Shown one piece after another: positions 41,190 through 50,822 of a DNA stretch of 64,000 nucleotides. The stretch spans positions 1,302,001 through 1,366,000 of the forward strand of contig NC_008390.1 in NCBI RefSeq assembly GCF_000203915.1, in the 5' to 3' direction. Positions within the stretch are counted from its first letter, which is position 1; every line of letters begins with the position of its first letter. A model generated the notes under the pieces. It was not told the DNA's origin. It did no database searches and was given only the letters and a program-made list of their open reading frames with translations. The position numbers were made by a program, and so were the translations under genes. Source of the DNA: Burkholderia ambifaria AMMD (GTDB lineage Bacteria > Pseudomonadota > Gammaproteobacteria > Burkholderiales > Burkholderiaceae).

Positions 41190-43510
41190 ACGCGCCGGAA
41201 CTCTCCGTCCACAACGAAAGCCGCCGCGCATTGCTGCTCGGCTTCGCATCCGGCGGACTGCTGCTCGCGTTCGGCGTGCCGTCGCTTGCGCGCGCGGCCG
41301 CGCCCGTGCAGCCGCCGGTCAGCCCGAATCCGCAGTACGGCGGCGCGGGCATGCCGCACGGCTTGCGTGACGATCCGCACCTGTTCGTCGCGATCGCGCC
41401 CGACGGCACGGTGACGGTGACCTGCATTCGCTCGGAGATGGGACAAGGGGTGCGCACGAGCGTCGCGCTCGTGGTCGCCGACGAGCTGGGCGCGGACTGG
41501 GCACGCGTGAAGGTCGCGCAGGCCGTCGGCGACGAGCCGCGCTACGGCAACCAGAACACCGATGGTTCGCGCAGCCTGCGCCAGAGTTTCGCGGCGCTGC
41601 GCCGCGCGGGGGCGGCCGCGCGCACGATGCTCGAGCAGGCCGCGGCGGCGACCTGGGGCGTCGACGTGCGTCAAGTGAAGGCGACGGTGCACGAGGTCGT
41701 CGATACGAAAACCGGGCGCAAGCTCGGCTTCGGTGAACTGGCCGCGAAGGCGGCCGCGCTGCCCGTACCCGATACGAAGAGCGTGGCATTGAAGGCGCCG
41801 GCCGAGTTCCGCTATATCGGCAAGGGGGAAACGGCATTGATCGACGGCCGCGACATCGTCGGCGGCCGCGCGCACTACGGGATCGACACGCGGCTCGACG
41901 GCATGCTGTACGCGGTCGTCGCGCGTCCGCCGGCCTATGGCGATACGGTCGCGTCGTTCGACGCGTCCGCCGCGGAAAAGCTGCCGGGTGTCGTCAAGGT
42001 CGTGCAGCTCGCGTCTGCGCCGCTGCCGTCCGGGTTCCAGCCGCTCGGCGGCGTGGCCGTGATCGCACGCGACACGTGGACAGCCATCCAGGCACGCGCC
42101 CGACTGAAGATCGACTGGAAGCGCGGGCCGCACGCAGGCTACGATTCGGCGGCCTACCGCAAGACGCTCGAAGCGGCGGCCGCGCAACCGGGCGACGTGA
42201 TCCGCGATGATGGCGATACGGCCGCGGCGCTCGCGGGCGCCGCGAAGCGGGTGCGTGCGACGTACTACATTCCGCATCTCGCGCACGCGACGATGGAGCC
42301 GCCCGCGGCCGTCGCGCGCGTGGCCGACGGCCGCTGCGAAGTCTGGACCTGCACGCAGGCGCCGCAGACCACGCGCGACGAAATCGCGAAGGCGCTCGCG
42401 CTGCCGAGCGAGCGCGTCACGGTCAACGTGACGCTGCTCGGCGGCGGCTTCGGCCGCAAGTCGAAACCGGACTACGTGGTGGAGGCCGCGCTGCTGTCGA
42501 AGGCGGTGGGGGCGCCCGTCAAGCTGACGTTCACGCGCGAGGACGACATCGCACACGACTATTTCCACGCGGTGTCGCTGGAAGCGTTCGACGGCGGCCT
42601 CGATGCGGCGGGGAAGGTGGTCGCGTGGCAGCATCGCACGGTCGCGCCGTCGATCCAGTCGACCTTCAGGGCCGGCGTCGTGCACGAGCAGCCGGGCGAG
42701 CTCGCGCAGGGTATCGCCGATCTGCCGTTCGCAGTCCCGAACGTACGGATCGAGAACCCGGCCGCGCAAGCGCACACGCGGATCGGCTGGTTCCGTTCGG
42801 TGTACAACATTCCGCACGCGTTCGGGATCCAGAGCTTCGTGTCGGAACTCGCGCACGCGGCGGGCCGCGACCCGAAGGATTTCCTGCTCGACCTGATCGG
42901 GCCGGCGCGGCGTTTCGAGCCGCACATCACGGTGAAGAACGTGAACTACGGCGAGGATCCGGCGTTGTATCCGGTCGACACCGGACGGCTGCGGCGCGTG
43001 ATCGAGACGGTCGCGCGCGAAGCCGGCTGGGGCCGCAAGCTGCCGAAGGGGCACGGGCTGGGGATCGCCGCGCATCGCAGCTTCGTGTCGTACACGGCGG
43101 TCGTGTGCGAAGTGCAGGTGGCCGCGGACGGCGCGATTTCGGTGCCGCGTGTCGACATCGCGATCGACTGCGGGCCGCAGGTCAACCCGGAGCGCGTGCG
43201 CTCGCAACTCGAAGGCGCGGTGGTGATGGGGCTCGGCATCGCGTTGCACGGCGAGATCACGTTCAAGGACGGGCAACCGGAGCAGAGCAATTTCAACGGC
43301 TTCCAGGTGCTCAGGATGAACGAGGCGCCGCGTGAAATCCGCGTGCATCTGGTCGCGCCGGACGACTACGCGACACCGCTCGGCGGCGTGGGCGAGCCGG
43401 GCCTGCCGCCGGTCGCGCCGGCGCTGACCAACGCAATCTTCGCGGCAACCGGCACGCGGATTCGCAGCCTGCCCGTCGCTGATCAGCTCGCGAAGCAAAA
43501 GGTCGGTTGA
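41186..43510 (+). CDS. iorB: Molybdopterin-binding large subunit, isoquinoline 1-oxidoreductase beta type
   Basis: The 774-residue protein begins with a twin-arginine signal ([26 protein letters not shown]), so the folded Mo enzyme is probably exported by Tat to the periplasm. The body has aldehyde-oxidase-type Mo-cofactor motifs, including [68 protein letters not shown], and near the end [19 protein letters not shown], where the Glu is the catalytic base. It hydroxylates N-heterocycles or aldehydes; the substrate is not evident. No XdhC-like maturation gene is adjacent. Confidence 0.9.
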   Translation: MNAPELSVHNESRRALLLGFASGGLLLAFGVPSLARAAAPVQPPVSPNPQYGGAGMPHGLRDDPHLFVAIAPDGTVTVTCIRSEMGQGVRTSVALVVADELGADWARVKVAQAVGDEPRYGNQNTDGSRSLRQSFAALRRAGAAARTMLEQAAAATWGVDVRQVKATVHEVVDTKTGRKLGFGELAAKAAALPVPDTKSVALKAPAEFRYIGKGETALIDGRDIVGGRAHYGIDTRLDGMLYAVVARPPAYGDTVASFDASAAEKLPGVVKVVQLASAPLPSGFQPLGGVAVIARDTWTAIQARARLKIDWKRGPHAGYDSAAYRKTLEAAAAQPGDVIRDDGDTAAALAGAAKRVRATYYIPHLAHATMEPPAAVARVADGRCEVWTCTQAPQTTRDEIAKALALPSERVTVNVTLLGGGFGRKSKPDYVVEAALLSKAVGAPVKLTFTREDDIAHDYFHAVSLEAFDGGLDAAGKVVAWQHRTVAPSIQSTFRAGVVHEQPGELAQGIADLPFAVPNVRIENPAAQAHTRIGWFRSVYNIPHAFGIQSFVSELAHAAGRDPKDFLLDLIGPARRFEPHITVKNVNYGEDPALYPVDTGRLRRVIETVAREAGWGRKLPKGHGLGIAAHRSFVSYTAVVCEVQVAADGAISVPRVDIAIDCGPQVNPERVRSQLEGAVVMGLGIALHGEITFKDGQPEQSNFNGFQVLRMNEAPREIRVHLVAPDDYATPLGGVGEPGLPPVAPALTNAIFAATGTRIRSLPVADQLAKQKVG

Positions 43511-43725
43511 TACGCTGTCGCGCGCCGGGTGCGGCGCGCGCACGGGTTGGCGGCGCCGCCGGCGCCGCGCACCGATCGAACACTTGCGCTCGTCGAACGG
43601 AGGCGCGAAGCCGGAGCATTGTTGTTTGCGAACGACCGTGCTAAATTCTGCGCCAGCACTTGCAGTCACCGACCCAATCATCCGGTGCCGGCAGCCGGCG
43701 CCCACGGGCGCGCCGACGCGCCGCC

Positions 43726-43823
43726 CGACCGCGAAGCATGGAACCAGAGCAAGCGCTAAAGCGCCAACTCTGGTCGACCGCGAAGCATGGGACCAGAGTA
43801 AGCGCTAAAGCGCTAACTCTGGT
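43726..43823 (+). repeat. Two tandem 49-bp units, each a long hairpin
   Basis: Units 43726-43774 and 43775-43823 differ at only a few positions. Each contains a 15-base arm pair (ACCAGAG..AGCGCT ... AGCGCT..CTCTGGT) around a central AA, so each can fold as a strong hairpin or be bound as a dyad. They sit 19 bases before a small ORF and 132 bases before the acyl-CoA dehydrogenase. They look like an intergenic repeat family or a duplicated regulatory element. Confidence 0.8.
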
Positions 43824-43841
43824 CGACAGGAGACAGACGTG

Positions 43842-43958
43842 ATGGAGCATGCATCGATCGAGCACCCGTGGATCGACCGGGCCGCGCACGGTCGGACCGC
43901 GCACGCGCGGCCGTCGGCGATGGGGAAAACGCAGGCCACGCGGAGGGCGTCACGATGA
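43842..43958 (+). CDS. Small upstream ORF coupled to the acyl-CoA dehydrogenase (38 aa)
   Basis: A 38-codon frame begins behind an AGGAGA ribosome site just after the tandem hairpins and ends by overlapping the dehydrogenase start (ATGA). The product (MEHASIEHPWIDRAAHGRT...) is basic and matches nothing known. The layout resembles a translated leader, but high GC makes chance frames common. Confidence 0.35.
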   Translation: MEHASIEHPWIDRAAHGRTAHARPSAMGKTQATRRASR

Positions 43959-45784
43959 GTCTGCTGATGTCGCGACGCGATCTCGCGTTCCTGCTGTACG
44001 ACTGGCTTGATGCCGACGCGCTCGGCGCGCTGCCGCGCTATGCGGAGCACAGCCGCGAGACCTTCGATGCGGTGCTCGATACCAGCGAGCGAATCGCCGC
44101 CGACCTGTTCGCGCCGCACGCGGCGCGCGGCGATCGCGAGGAGCCGCGGTTCGACGGCGAGCGCGTGACGCTGATCCCCGAAGTCGAGCCGGCCGTGCGG
44201 GCCTTCGCGGCTGCCGGCCTGATCGCCGCGGGCCAGGACGAAGCGTTCGGCGGGATGCGGTTGCCGAAGCTCGTCGAAGCCGCATCGTTCCTGTTCTTCC
44301 AGGCCGCGAACATCGCGACCGCCGCGTATCCGTTCCTCACCGTCGCGAACGCCAACCTGCTGCTCGCGCACGGCAGCCCCGCGCAGATCGACGCGTTCGC
44401 GCGTCCCGAGCTGGAAGGGCGCTTCTTCGGCACGATGTGCCTGTCGGAGCCGCAGGCCGGCTCGTCGCTGTCCGACATCGTCACGCGCGCCGATTTCGAG
44501 TGTGCGTCGCCGCTCGGCCCGCGCTACCGGATCACTGGCAACAAGATGTGGATTTCCGGCGGCGAGCACGAGCTGGCCGAGAACATCGTCCATCTCGTGC
44601 TCGCGAAGATTCCCGACGAACAGGGCCGGCTTCTGCCCGGCACGCGCGGCATCTCGCTGTTCATCGTCCCCAGGTACCTGCCGACCGACGACGGCGCCGC
44701 GCGCGGCGAGCACAACGACGTGGTGCTGGCCGGCCTGAATCACAAGATGGGCTATCGCGGTACGACCAACTGCCTGCTGAACTTCGGCGAAGGCACGCGC
44801 CATCGTCCGCAGGGTCGCGCCGGCGCGATCGGCTATCTGGTCGGCGAACCGAATCACGGCCTCGCCTACATGTTCCACATGATGAACGAGGCGCGCATCG
44901 GCGTCGGCGCGGGCGCGGTGGCGCTCGGCTACACCGGCTACCTGCACGCGCTCGACTACGCGCGCAACCGGCCGCAGGGGCGTGCGCTCGGACCGGCCGG
45001 CAAGGACGCGGCCGCGCCGCAGGCGCCGATCGTCGCGCATCCGGACGTGCGACGCATGCTGCTCGCGCAGAAGGCGTACGTCGAAGGCGGGCTCGCGCTG
45101 ATCCTGTACTGCGCGCGGCTCGTCGACGAAGCGCGCGCGCATGACGATGCGGCGCTGCGCGTGGAGGCCGCGCAACTGCTGGACATCCTGACGCCGATCG
45201 CGAAAAGCTGGCCGTCGCAGTGGTGCCTCGCGGCCAACGATCTCGCAATCCAGGTGCATGGCGGCTACGGTTATACACGCGACTATCCGGTCGAGCGACT
45301 GTATCGCGACAACCGCCTGAACCCCATCCACGAAGGCACGCACGGCATCCAGGCGCTCGACCTGCTGGGCCGCAAGGTCGGCCAGGACGACGGTGCGCTG
45401 CTGCGCACGCTCGATGCGCGCATCGGCGCGACGCTCCAGCGCGCACGGGCCGCGGACGGCGACCCGCACTCGCATGCCGATGCGCTCGCGCGGCGCTGGG
45501 CGCGGCTCGTCGAGCTCACGCGCGCGCTGGCCGCGCTTGACGATCCGCAGGTACGGCTCGCGAATGCGAGCGTCTACCTGGAGGCGTTCGGCCATCTGGT
45601 CGTCGCGTGGCTGTGGCTCGACGTGACGCTTGCCGCGCACGGGCACGACAGCGATTTCCACGACGGCAAGCGCGCCGCCGCGCGTTACTTCTTTCGCTGG
45701 GAGCTGCCGAAGGTGGATGCGCAGCTCGATCTGCTGGCGAGCGTCGATACGACGACGCTCGAGATGCGCGACGCATGGTTCTGA
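43955..45784 (+). CDS. Long-form acyl-CoA dehydrogenase
   Basis: At 609 residues this is one of the large FadE-type acyl-CoA dehydrogenases with an extra C-terminal helical region. It shows MCLSEPQAGSSLSDI (FAD and substrate), YRITGNKMWISGGEHELAENIVHLVLA, LNHKMGYRGTTNCLLNFG, MFHMMNEARIGVGAGAVALGYTGY, and HGGYGYTRDYPVERLYRDNRLNPIHEGTHGIQALDLLGRK with the catalytic Glu in HEGT. It oxidises acyl-CoA to enoyl-CoA. A GGAGGG site precedes ATG 43955. It may work with the quinone oxidoreductase downstream. Confidence 0.92.
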   Translation: MSLLMSRRDLAFLLYDWLDADALGALPRYAEHSRETFDAVLDTSERIAADLFAPHAARGDREEPRFDGERVTLIPEVEPAVRAFAAAGLIAAGQDEAFGGMRLPKLVEAASFLFFQAANIATAAYPFLTVANANLLLAHGSPAQIDAFARPELEGRFFGTMCLSEPQAGSSLSDIVTRADFECASPLGPRYRITGNKMWISGGEHELAENIVHLVLAKIPDEQGRLLPGTRGISLFIVPRYLPTDDGAARGEHNDVVLAGLNHKMGYRGTTNCLLNFGEGTRHRPQGRAGAIGYLVGEPNHGLAYMFHMMNEARIGVGAGAVALGYTGYLHALDYARNRPQGRALGPAGKDAAAPQAPIVAHPDVRRMLLAQKAYVEGGLALILYCARLVDEARAHDDAALRVEAAQLLDILTPIAKSWPSQWCLAANDLAIQVHGGYGYTRDYPVERLYRDNRLNPIHEGTHGIQALDLLGRKVGQDDGALLRTLDARIGATLQRARAADGDPHSHADALARRWARLVELTRALAALDDPQVRLANASVYLEAFGHLVVAWLWLDVTLAAHGHDSDFHDGKRAAARYFFRWELPKVDAQLDLLASVDTTTLEMRDAWF

Positions 45785-45910
45785 GCGTCGCGATGCACGG
45801 ATGACGGTGCCGCGGTGCAGGCCGATGTGCGTGCGCCGCGCGCCGCTTGCGCGGGCGTGTCCCGCTGCCGTATCGATGCGCGGCGACGTCGCGCAAGGAG
45901 AGAGGAAAGC

Positions 45911-46891
45911 ATGAAAGCCCTGATGTGTACCGCATTCGGCCCGATCGACCGCTTGCGTATCGACGACGTCGCGATTCCCGAACCGGCCGCGGGCCAGGTG
46001 CGGATTCGCGTGAAGGCGGCGTCGCTCAACTTCCCCGATGCGCTGATCGTCCAGGGGTTGTATCAGGTGAAGCCGGCGCTGCCGTTCTCGCCCGGTGCGG
46101 AATTCGCCGGCGTGATCGACGCGGTCGGCGACGGCGTGAGCGCGTGGCAGCCGGGCGACGAGGTGGTCGCGTTCACCGGTCACGGCGGCTTCGCCGAGCA
46201 GTGTGTGGCCGACGTGCACCAGATCGCGGCGCTGCCGCCGGGGATGACGTTCGAGCAGGGCGCGGCGCTGGTGCTGGCCTACGGCACGTCGCTGCATGCG
46301 CTGCAGCAGCGCGCGCGTCTGCAGCAGGGCGAGACGCTGCTGGTGCTGGGGGCGGCGGGCGGCGTCGGGCTGGCGGCGATCGAGATCGCGAAGGCGCTGG
46401 GCGCGCGCGTGATCGCGGCCGCGTCGAGCGCGGACAAGCTCGCGCTGTGCCGCGCAGCGGGCGCCGACGACACGATCGACTATGCGACCGAGGACCTGCG
46501 GCGCCGCGTCGATGAACTGACGGGCGGGCGCGGCGCGGACGTCGTCTACGATCCGGTCGGCGGCGCGTACAGCGAGGCGGCGCTGCGCGCGACCGCGTGG
46601 CGCGGCCGGTTCCTCGTGGTCGGTTTCGCGGCCGGCGAGATTCCGAAGATCGCGCTGAACCTGGCGCTGCTGAAGGAGCGCGATATTCTCGGCGTGTTCT
46701 GGGGCGACGCGGTGCGGCGCGATCCCGCGGAGCACGCGGTGAACATGCGCCAGCTGGCGCAATGGTTCGCGGCCGGCAAGGTGCGGCCGGCGATCACCGA
46801 GCGCGTGCCGCTGTCGGGTGCGGCCGACGCGATCGCGCGCATGGCGAACCGGCAGGTCAAGGGCAAGGTCGTGATTCTGCCGGACGCGTGA
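45911..46891 (+). CDS. Quinone oxidoreductase family protein (zinc-free MDR)
   Basis: The 326-residue protein is a medium-chain reductase of the quinone oxidoreductase type. Features are IRVKAASLNFPDALIVQGLYQVKPALPFSPGAEFAGVI, GHGGFAEQ, the NADPH-binding loop LVLGAAGGVGLAAIEIAKALGARVIAAASS, and ERVPLSGAADAIARMANRQVKGKVV. Zinc-binding cysteines of alcohol dehydrogenases are absent. It reduces quinones or enones with NADPH. A strong AAGGAGAGAGG site precedes ATG 45911. It follows the acyl-CoA dehydrogenase by 126 bases on the same strand. Confidence 0.9.
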   Translation: MKALMCTAFGPIDRLRIDDVAIPEPAAGQVRIRVKAASLNFPDALIVQGLYQVKPALPFSPGAEFAGVIDAVGDGVSAWQPGDEVVAFTGHGGFAEQCVADVHQIAALPPGMTFEQGAALVLAYGTSLHALQQRARLQQGETLLVLGAAGGVGLAAIEIAKALGARVIAAASSADKLALCRAAGADDTIDYATEDLRRRVDELTGGRGADVVYDPVGGAYSEAALRATAWRGRFLVVGFAAGEIPKIALNLALLKERDILGVFWGDAVRRDPAEHAVNMRQLAQWFAAGKVRPAITERVPLSGAADAIARMANRQVKGKVVILPDA

Positions 46892-46962
46892 TTACGCTGA
46901 CAATGGACCATGCAGCGGCGGTCCGATGCGCGGCGGGCGGGAGTGGGGCGGCGCATCATGTA

Positions 46963-47050
46963 CCGCCGTGCCGCCGTGCCGCCGTGCCGCCGTGCCGCCG
47001 TGCCGCCGTGCCGCCGTGCCGCCGTGCCACCTCGCCACCTCGCCACCGCT
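46963..47050. repeat. 8-bp simple sequence repeat (CCGCCGTG)n
   Basis: Eight perfect tandem copies of CCGCCGTG run from 46963 to 47026, followed by three degenerate copies (CCACCTCG twice, then CCACCGCT) to 47050. The array lies between the convergent quinone oxidoreductase and histidine-kinase genes. Such arrays change length by slippage. Confidence 0.92.
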
Positions 47051-47065
47051 CCGCCGCGCATCCGC

Positions 47066-48436
47066 TCAGCTGAGCAATGAAGCCGCGCCGGCGAGATCGG
47101 CCCGGCCGCATGCCGGACTCGCCTGCGCGTTGCCGCGGAAGTCCGGCAAGGTCCGCGCCGGCAGCGAAATCACGAAGCGTGCGCCGCCGAGCGGCGAATC
47201 CTCGAGCCGCACGTTGCCGCCGTGCACGAGCGCAACGCGCCGCACGATCGCGAGCCCGAGACCGAACCCGCCCGTCTGCCGGTCGCGGCTCGAATCGAGC
47301 CGCTGGAACGGTTCGAACACGCGCGCGCGCTCGGCGGCCGGAATGCCGGGGCCGTCGTCGTCGACGCTCAGCACCAGCGCCCCTGACGCATCGTGCGTCG
47401 CGGACAGCAGCACCGTGCGCGCCGCATAGCGCGCGCTGTTGCGGATCAGGTTGAGCAGCGCGCGAGCGACGAGTTTCGGATCGCACACGTGGGTGGCGGG
47501 TGCGCCGGTCGTCGACACGTCGAGCGTGATGCCGCGATCGGCGAGGTCGTTCGCGACGTTGCCGGCGACGCTGTCGATCAGCGCATCGACGACGACGTCC
47601 ATCGGCGCGAGCTCGCTGGCGCCTTGTTCGAGCCGCCCGATCGTCAGCAGCTCGGTCACCAGTTCGTCGAGTTCGCGCACGTCGCGCCGCAGTTCGTCGC
47701 GGCGTTCGCGCATCCGGCCGCTCTCGTCGGATTCGGCGAGCAGCGCGAGCCCGAATTCGAGGCGGGCGAGCGGCGTCTTCAGCTCATGCGAGATCCCGTG
47801 CATCATCTCGCGCTGCTGCTTGATCGACGCCTCGATCCGTTCGGCCATGTCGTTGAACTGCTGCGACAGCTCGTAGATGTTCGACCGGCCGGACAGCTTC
47901 ACGCGGGTCGACAGGCGGCCCGCGCCGAACGCATGGGCGGCGGCCTGCAGCCTGCGCAGGTCGCGCCAGTGATACGAGATCCACAGCACGACCGCGAACA
48001 GCGCGGCAAGCGCGAGCAGCAAGTAGGCGTAGATCTTGATGTCGAGGTCGAAGGGCTGGATCGGGCGCGCATGCAGCACGGAACCGTCCGCGAGCGGCAT
48101 GTAGTAATCCTTGCCGTCATAGCCGATCGCGATCTTGCCGGCGTCGAGGTCGCGCAGTGGCGCGCCGCTCAGTTGCGCGCGGGCTTCAGCCATCGTCACG
48201 AAGTCGAATCCTTCCTTGCCGTGCTTCGCGAGCTCGCGCAGCGCGAGCGTGCGCTGCGCGCCCGGATGGCGTTCGAGATAATCGTTCAGCACGAACGCGT
48301 AGGTGGTCAGCGAGTCTCGCTGCGCCTGCGCCGCGCGTTCGTAGAAGATCCGGTCGAACGAGAACTGGATGAACGCGATCGATCCGGCGCCGCACAGGAT
48401 CACGATGAGGTACAGCCTGATCAACGGACGCAGCAT
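47066..48436 (-). CDS. Sensor histidine kinase, RstB-like
   Basis: The 456-residue protein has TM1 (about 8-28), a periplasmic sensor of about 100 residues, TM2 (about 134-155), HAMP, then HisKA with phospho-acceptor His217 (MMHGISHELKTPLARLEFG). The ATPase domain shows N box LLNLIRNSARYA, G1 DDDGPGIP and G2 TGGFGLGLAIVRR. It autophosphorylates and passes phosphate to the response regulator whose gene ends one base upstream. The overall layout and the divergent MipA gene resemble RstAB systems. The signal is unknown. Confidence 0.9.
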   Translation of the reverse strand: MLRPLIRLYLIVILCGAGSIAFIQFSFDRIFYERAAQAQRDSLTTYAFVLNDYLERHPGAQRTLALRELAKHGKEGFDFVTMAEARAQLSGAPLRDLDAGKIAIGYDGKDYYMPLADGSVLHARPIQPFDLDIKIYAYLLLALAALFAVVLWISYHWRDLRRLQAAAHAFGAGRLSTRVKLSGRSNIYELSQQFNDMAERIEASIKQQREMMHGISHELKTPLARLEFGLALLAESDESGRMRERRDELRRDVRELDELVTELLTIGRLEQGASELAPMDVVVDALIDSVAGNVANDLADRGITLDVSTTGAPATHVCDPKLVARALLNLIRNSARYAARTVLLSATHDASGALVLSVDDDGPGIPAAERARVFEPFQRLDSSRDRQTGGFGLGLAIVRRVALVHGGNVRLEDSPLGGARFVISLPARTLPDFRGNAQASPACGRADLAGAASLLS

Positions 48437-49162
48437 TTATTCGTCCCACGCGGAAGGGCTGAACAGGTAGCCGCGGCCCCAGATCGTCTTGATCTTGTGC
48501 GGCTCCGACGACGCATCCTCGAAACGGCGCCGCAGCTTCGAGATGCCGGAGTCGACCGAGCGGTCGAGCCCGTCGAACTCGATCCCGCGCAACTGCTTCA
48601 GGATGTCGTCGCGGCTCAGCACGGTGCCGGCCGCGCGCGCGAGGATCAGCAGCAGGTTGAATTCGGCCGTCTTCAGGTCGACCGGTTCGCCGCGCCACGT
48701 GACCGTGCGGTTCGGCGGCGAGATCGTCAGTTCGCCGAAGATCAGCGCGTCGGGCGCGGCGGCGCGGGTTTCCGTCGCGGCCGGCCGTGCCCGGCGCAGC
48801 AGCGCGCGGGCGCGCGCGACCAGCACGCGCGGCTCGATCGGCTTCGTCACGTAGTCGTCGGCGCCGGTTTCGAGGCCCGCGACCTGGTCGTAGACGTCCG
48901 CGCGCGCGGTGAGAATCAGCACCGGGACGTTGGTGAATGCGCGAATGCGCCGGCACACTTCCATCCCGTCGAGATTCGGCAGCATCAGGTCGAGTATCAC
49001 GAGCGCGGGCTCGTGCTCGCGCACCGCCGCGACGGCCAGGTCGCCGCGCCGCACGACCGTCACCGTGAATTCATAGTTGTCGAGGTATTCGCGCACGAGC
49101 TGCGCGAGGCGGTCGTCGTCCTCGATCAGCAGCACACGGTATTTGAGCGGATTGTCGTACAT
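48437..49162 (-). CDS. OmpR-family response regulator, RstA-like
   Basis: The 241-residue protein has a receiver domain with acidic pocket Asp15/16, phospho-acceptor Asp58 (LVILDLMLPNLDG) and a conserved Lys in DYVTKPIEP. A C-terminal winged helix follows (FGELTISPPNRTVTWRGEPVDLKTAEFNLLLILARAAGTVLSRDDILKQLRG...VDSGISKLRRRF...IKTIWGRGYLF). It directly precedes its kinase gene and is divergent from the MipA gene, a likely target. ATG 49162 follows a GGAGACC-type site. Confidence 0.92.
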   Translation of the reverse strand: MYDNPLKYRVLLIEDDDRLAQLVREYLDNYEFTVTVVRRGDLAVAAVREHEPALVILDLMLPNLDGMEVCRRIRAFTNVPVLILTARADVYDQVAGLETGADDYVTKPIEPRVLVARARALLRRARPAATETRAAAPDALIFGELTISPPNRTVTWRGEPVDLKTAEFNLLLILARAAGTVLSRDDILKQLRGIEFDGLDRSVDSGISKLRRRFEDASSEPHKIKTIWGRGYLFSPSAWDE

Positions 49163-49375
49163 GGTCTCCTCGATATGCGCGCGTCGTCCCGGCTCCCCGC
49201 ACGCGGGCGCGCGGCGCGGCACGCGAATTCTAGCCGGCGTTCCGGCGCCCCGGGCAGCAGGACGACAATCGCGAACAATCAAACACAATTGAGCACAGAT
49301 TCCCCGCAGATTACGGACAACACCGCTGCACGGCGGCACCTAGACTGCGGGCTCCGTCACTCATATCTCAATATT

Positions 49376-50155
49376 GTGCGCTCAACCCTTCGCCGTTCCC
49401 GCTATTGCGTGCCGCTTGCCGGCCTGACCCTTGCCGCGGCCGCTCACGCGGAGAACCAGTATTCGATTTCGCTCGGCGGCGGGTTCGCGCCGCGCTACCC
49501 GGGCAGCAACCAGTATCGCGGCATCGTCGCACCGGGGCTTTCCGCGAAGTTCGGCAAAGGCTTCTTCATCGATAGTCGCGAAGGCGCCGGCTACCGGCTG
49601 GACCTGCCGCACGGTGCGTTCGTGTCGGCGGCAGTGAGCTACGACCCCGGCCGCGCGGACGAGAACCGCTTCGACCTGCCGGGTTCGGACTACCTGAAGG
49701 GGATGGGCCGGATTCCGGGCTCGGTGCTCATCGGCGTGCGGGCCGGCGTGACGCTGCTCGACGCGGCCGAACTGAGCGTCACGGTCGACACGCCGGTGAC
49801 GCATACGTCGCGCGGCGTGTCCGGGCATGTCGACCTGGCGGTGCCGGTGTTCAAGACCGCGCAGCACGAGATCGTCGTGACGGGCAGCGTGCATGCCGGC
49901 ACCGGCCGCTATACGCAGACGTTCTACGGCGTGACCGATGCGCAGTCGATGACGAGCCGCTTCCGGCCCTATTCGACGAGCGGCGGGATCGACAGTGCGA
50001 CGGTGTCGGTCGCATGGAACTGGAACCTGTCGCGGCACTGGTCGGTGCTCGCGACGGGCGGCGTGACGCGGCTGCTCGGCCGCTACGGCGACAGCCCGAT
50101 CGTCCAGTCGCGCAGCAACTACTACGGGATGGCGGGCGCGACCTACAAGTTCTGA
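49376..50155 (+). CDS. MipA/OmpV-family outer membrane protein
   Basis: The 259-residue protein has a signal peptide (about 1-24, ending AAAHA) followed by a MipA/OmpV beta-barrel: QYSISLGGGFAPRYPGSNQYRGIVAPGLSAKFGKGFFIDS near the N-terminus and SYDPGR...LKGMGRIPGSVLIGVRAG; the final strand ends YYGMAGATYKF with terminal Phe. MipA proteins scaffold peptidoglycan enzymes or affect envelope permeability. The start is taken as GTG 49376, with a poor ribosome site; no in-frame ATG exists nearby. It is divergent from the RstAB-like pair. Confidence 0.85.
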   Translation: MRSTLRRSRYCVPLAGLTLAAAAHAENQYSISLGGGFAPRYPGSNQYRGIVAPGLSAKFGKGFFIDSREGAGYRLDLPHGAFVSAAVSYDPGRADENRFDLPGSDYLKGMGRIPGSVLIGVRAGVTLLDAAELSVTVDTPVTHTSRGVSGHVDLAVPVFKTAQHEIVVTGSVHAGTGRYTQTFYGVTDAQSMTSRFRPYSTSGGIDSATVSVAWNWNLSRHWSVLATGGVTRLLGRYGDSPIVQSRSNYYGMAGATYKF

Positions 50156-50428
50156 ACGAAAGACTGGCGCACGCATGTCGCCCGTGATGCGTTGGCGTCG
50201 CGCCGTTGCCGGGCATCGCATGCGGTAACATGCAGGCGGCTCCGGCACCACGCCGGGCCTGCGACGCACACACGCCGAATCGATTCGACCGCGTCGCGCA
50301 ACGCCGCCGTGTGCCGGCCGGCACCCGTCAGGAAGCGGCCGGTGACGCGCGACACCCATCACGCATGCAATGCCCGGCCGTGCGCGACTGTCGTACATGG
50401 ATCGCCGGGCCGCGACACGGAGAAGCCA

Positions 50429-50749
50429 GTGAAGAACACGATCGCGATGCTCGTTGCACTCGTTGCGAGCGCAACCTTTTCAGGATGTGGGGACATGAAC
50501 ACGAAGCACCCCAACGCGACCGTCGGCGGCGCGGCGCGAAACACCGCGCCGATGTGCAGCGCAGACGCGGCGCCGGACGATGCGCTGATCGGCAAGACCG
50601 AAGCCGAGGCGACCGCACTGCTCGACGGCTGCCTGTGGCGCGTGCTCGAGCGCGACGGCAAGTCGCTGCCGGGCACGATGGACTATCGCGAGGAGCGCCG
50701 CGACCTCGGCATTCGCGACGGCAAGGTGATCTGGGTGCGGCGCGGGTGA
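50429..50749 (+). CDS. Lipoprotein with an I78-type peptidase inhibitor domain
   Basis: The 106-residue protein starts at GTG 50429 behind a GGAG site and has a lipoprotein signal (ATFSGC, Cys20). The C-terminal half (about 50-106) matches the I78 inhibitor family: D-LIGKTEAEATALL...WRVLERDGKSLPGTMDYREERRDLGIRDGKVIWVRRG. I78 proteins are small serine-protease inhibitors in the potato-inhibitor-like fold. Lipid anchoring suggests protection of the envelope from host or rival proteases. The longer frame to 50192 is not coding-like. Confidence 0.82.
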   Translation: MKNTIAMLVALVASATFSGCGDMNTKHPNATVGGAARNTAPMCSADAAPDDALIGKTEAEATALLDGCLWRVLERDGKSLPGTMDYREERRDLGIRDGKVIWVRRG

Positions 50750-50822
50750 TCGATGAGGCCGGCGGGGCCGGCCGAGTCGCATGCCGTTTGCCGGCCGCGA
50801 CGGGCGTGCGAACCCGTGCGCG

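Noticed and set aside
41132..43705. 857-codon open frame on the minus strand opposite iorB
   Set aside because: Arg/His-rich shadow of a high-GC gene. The plus strand has clear Mo-hydroxylase motifs and a ribosome-coupled start.
43726..43823. CRISPR array
   Set aside because: Only two directly adjacent units with no spacers; it is a tandem duplication.
43805..46762. 985-codon minus-strand frame opposite the acyl-CoA dehydrogenase and quinone oxidoreductase genes
   Set aside because: Spans two unrelated real genes and has shadow-type composition with no domain.
46963..47050. CRISPR or coding repeat
   Set aside because: An 8-bp unit without spacers and outside supported genes; a simple sequence repeat.
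47393..50155. 920-codon plus-strand frame running through the RstAB-like region into MipA
   Set aside because: Only the last 259 residues look like protein (MipA). The rest is antisense shadow of the kinase and regulator.
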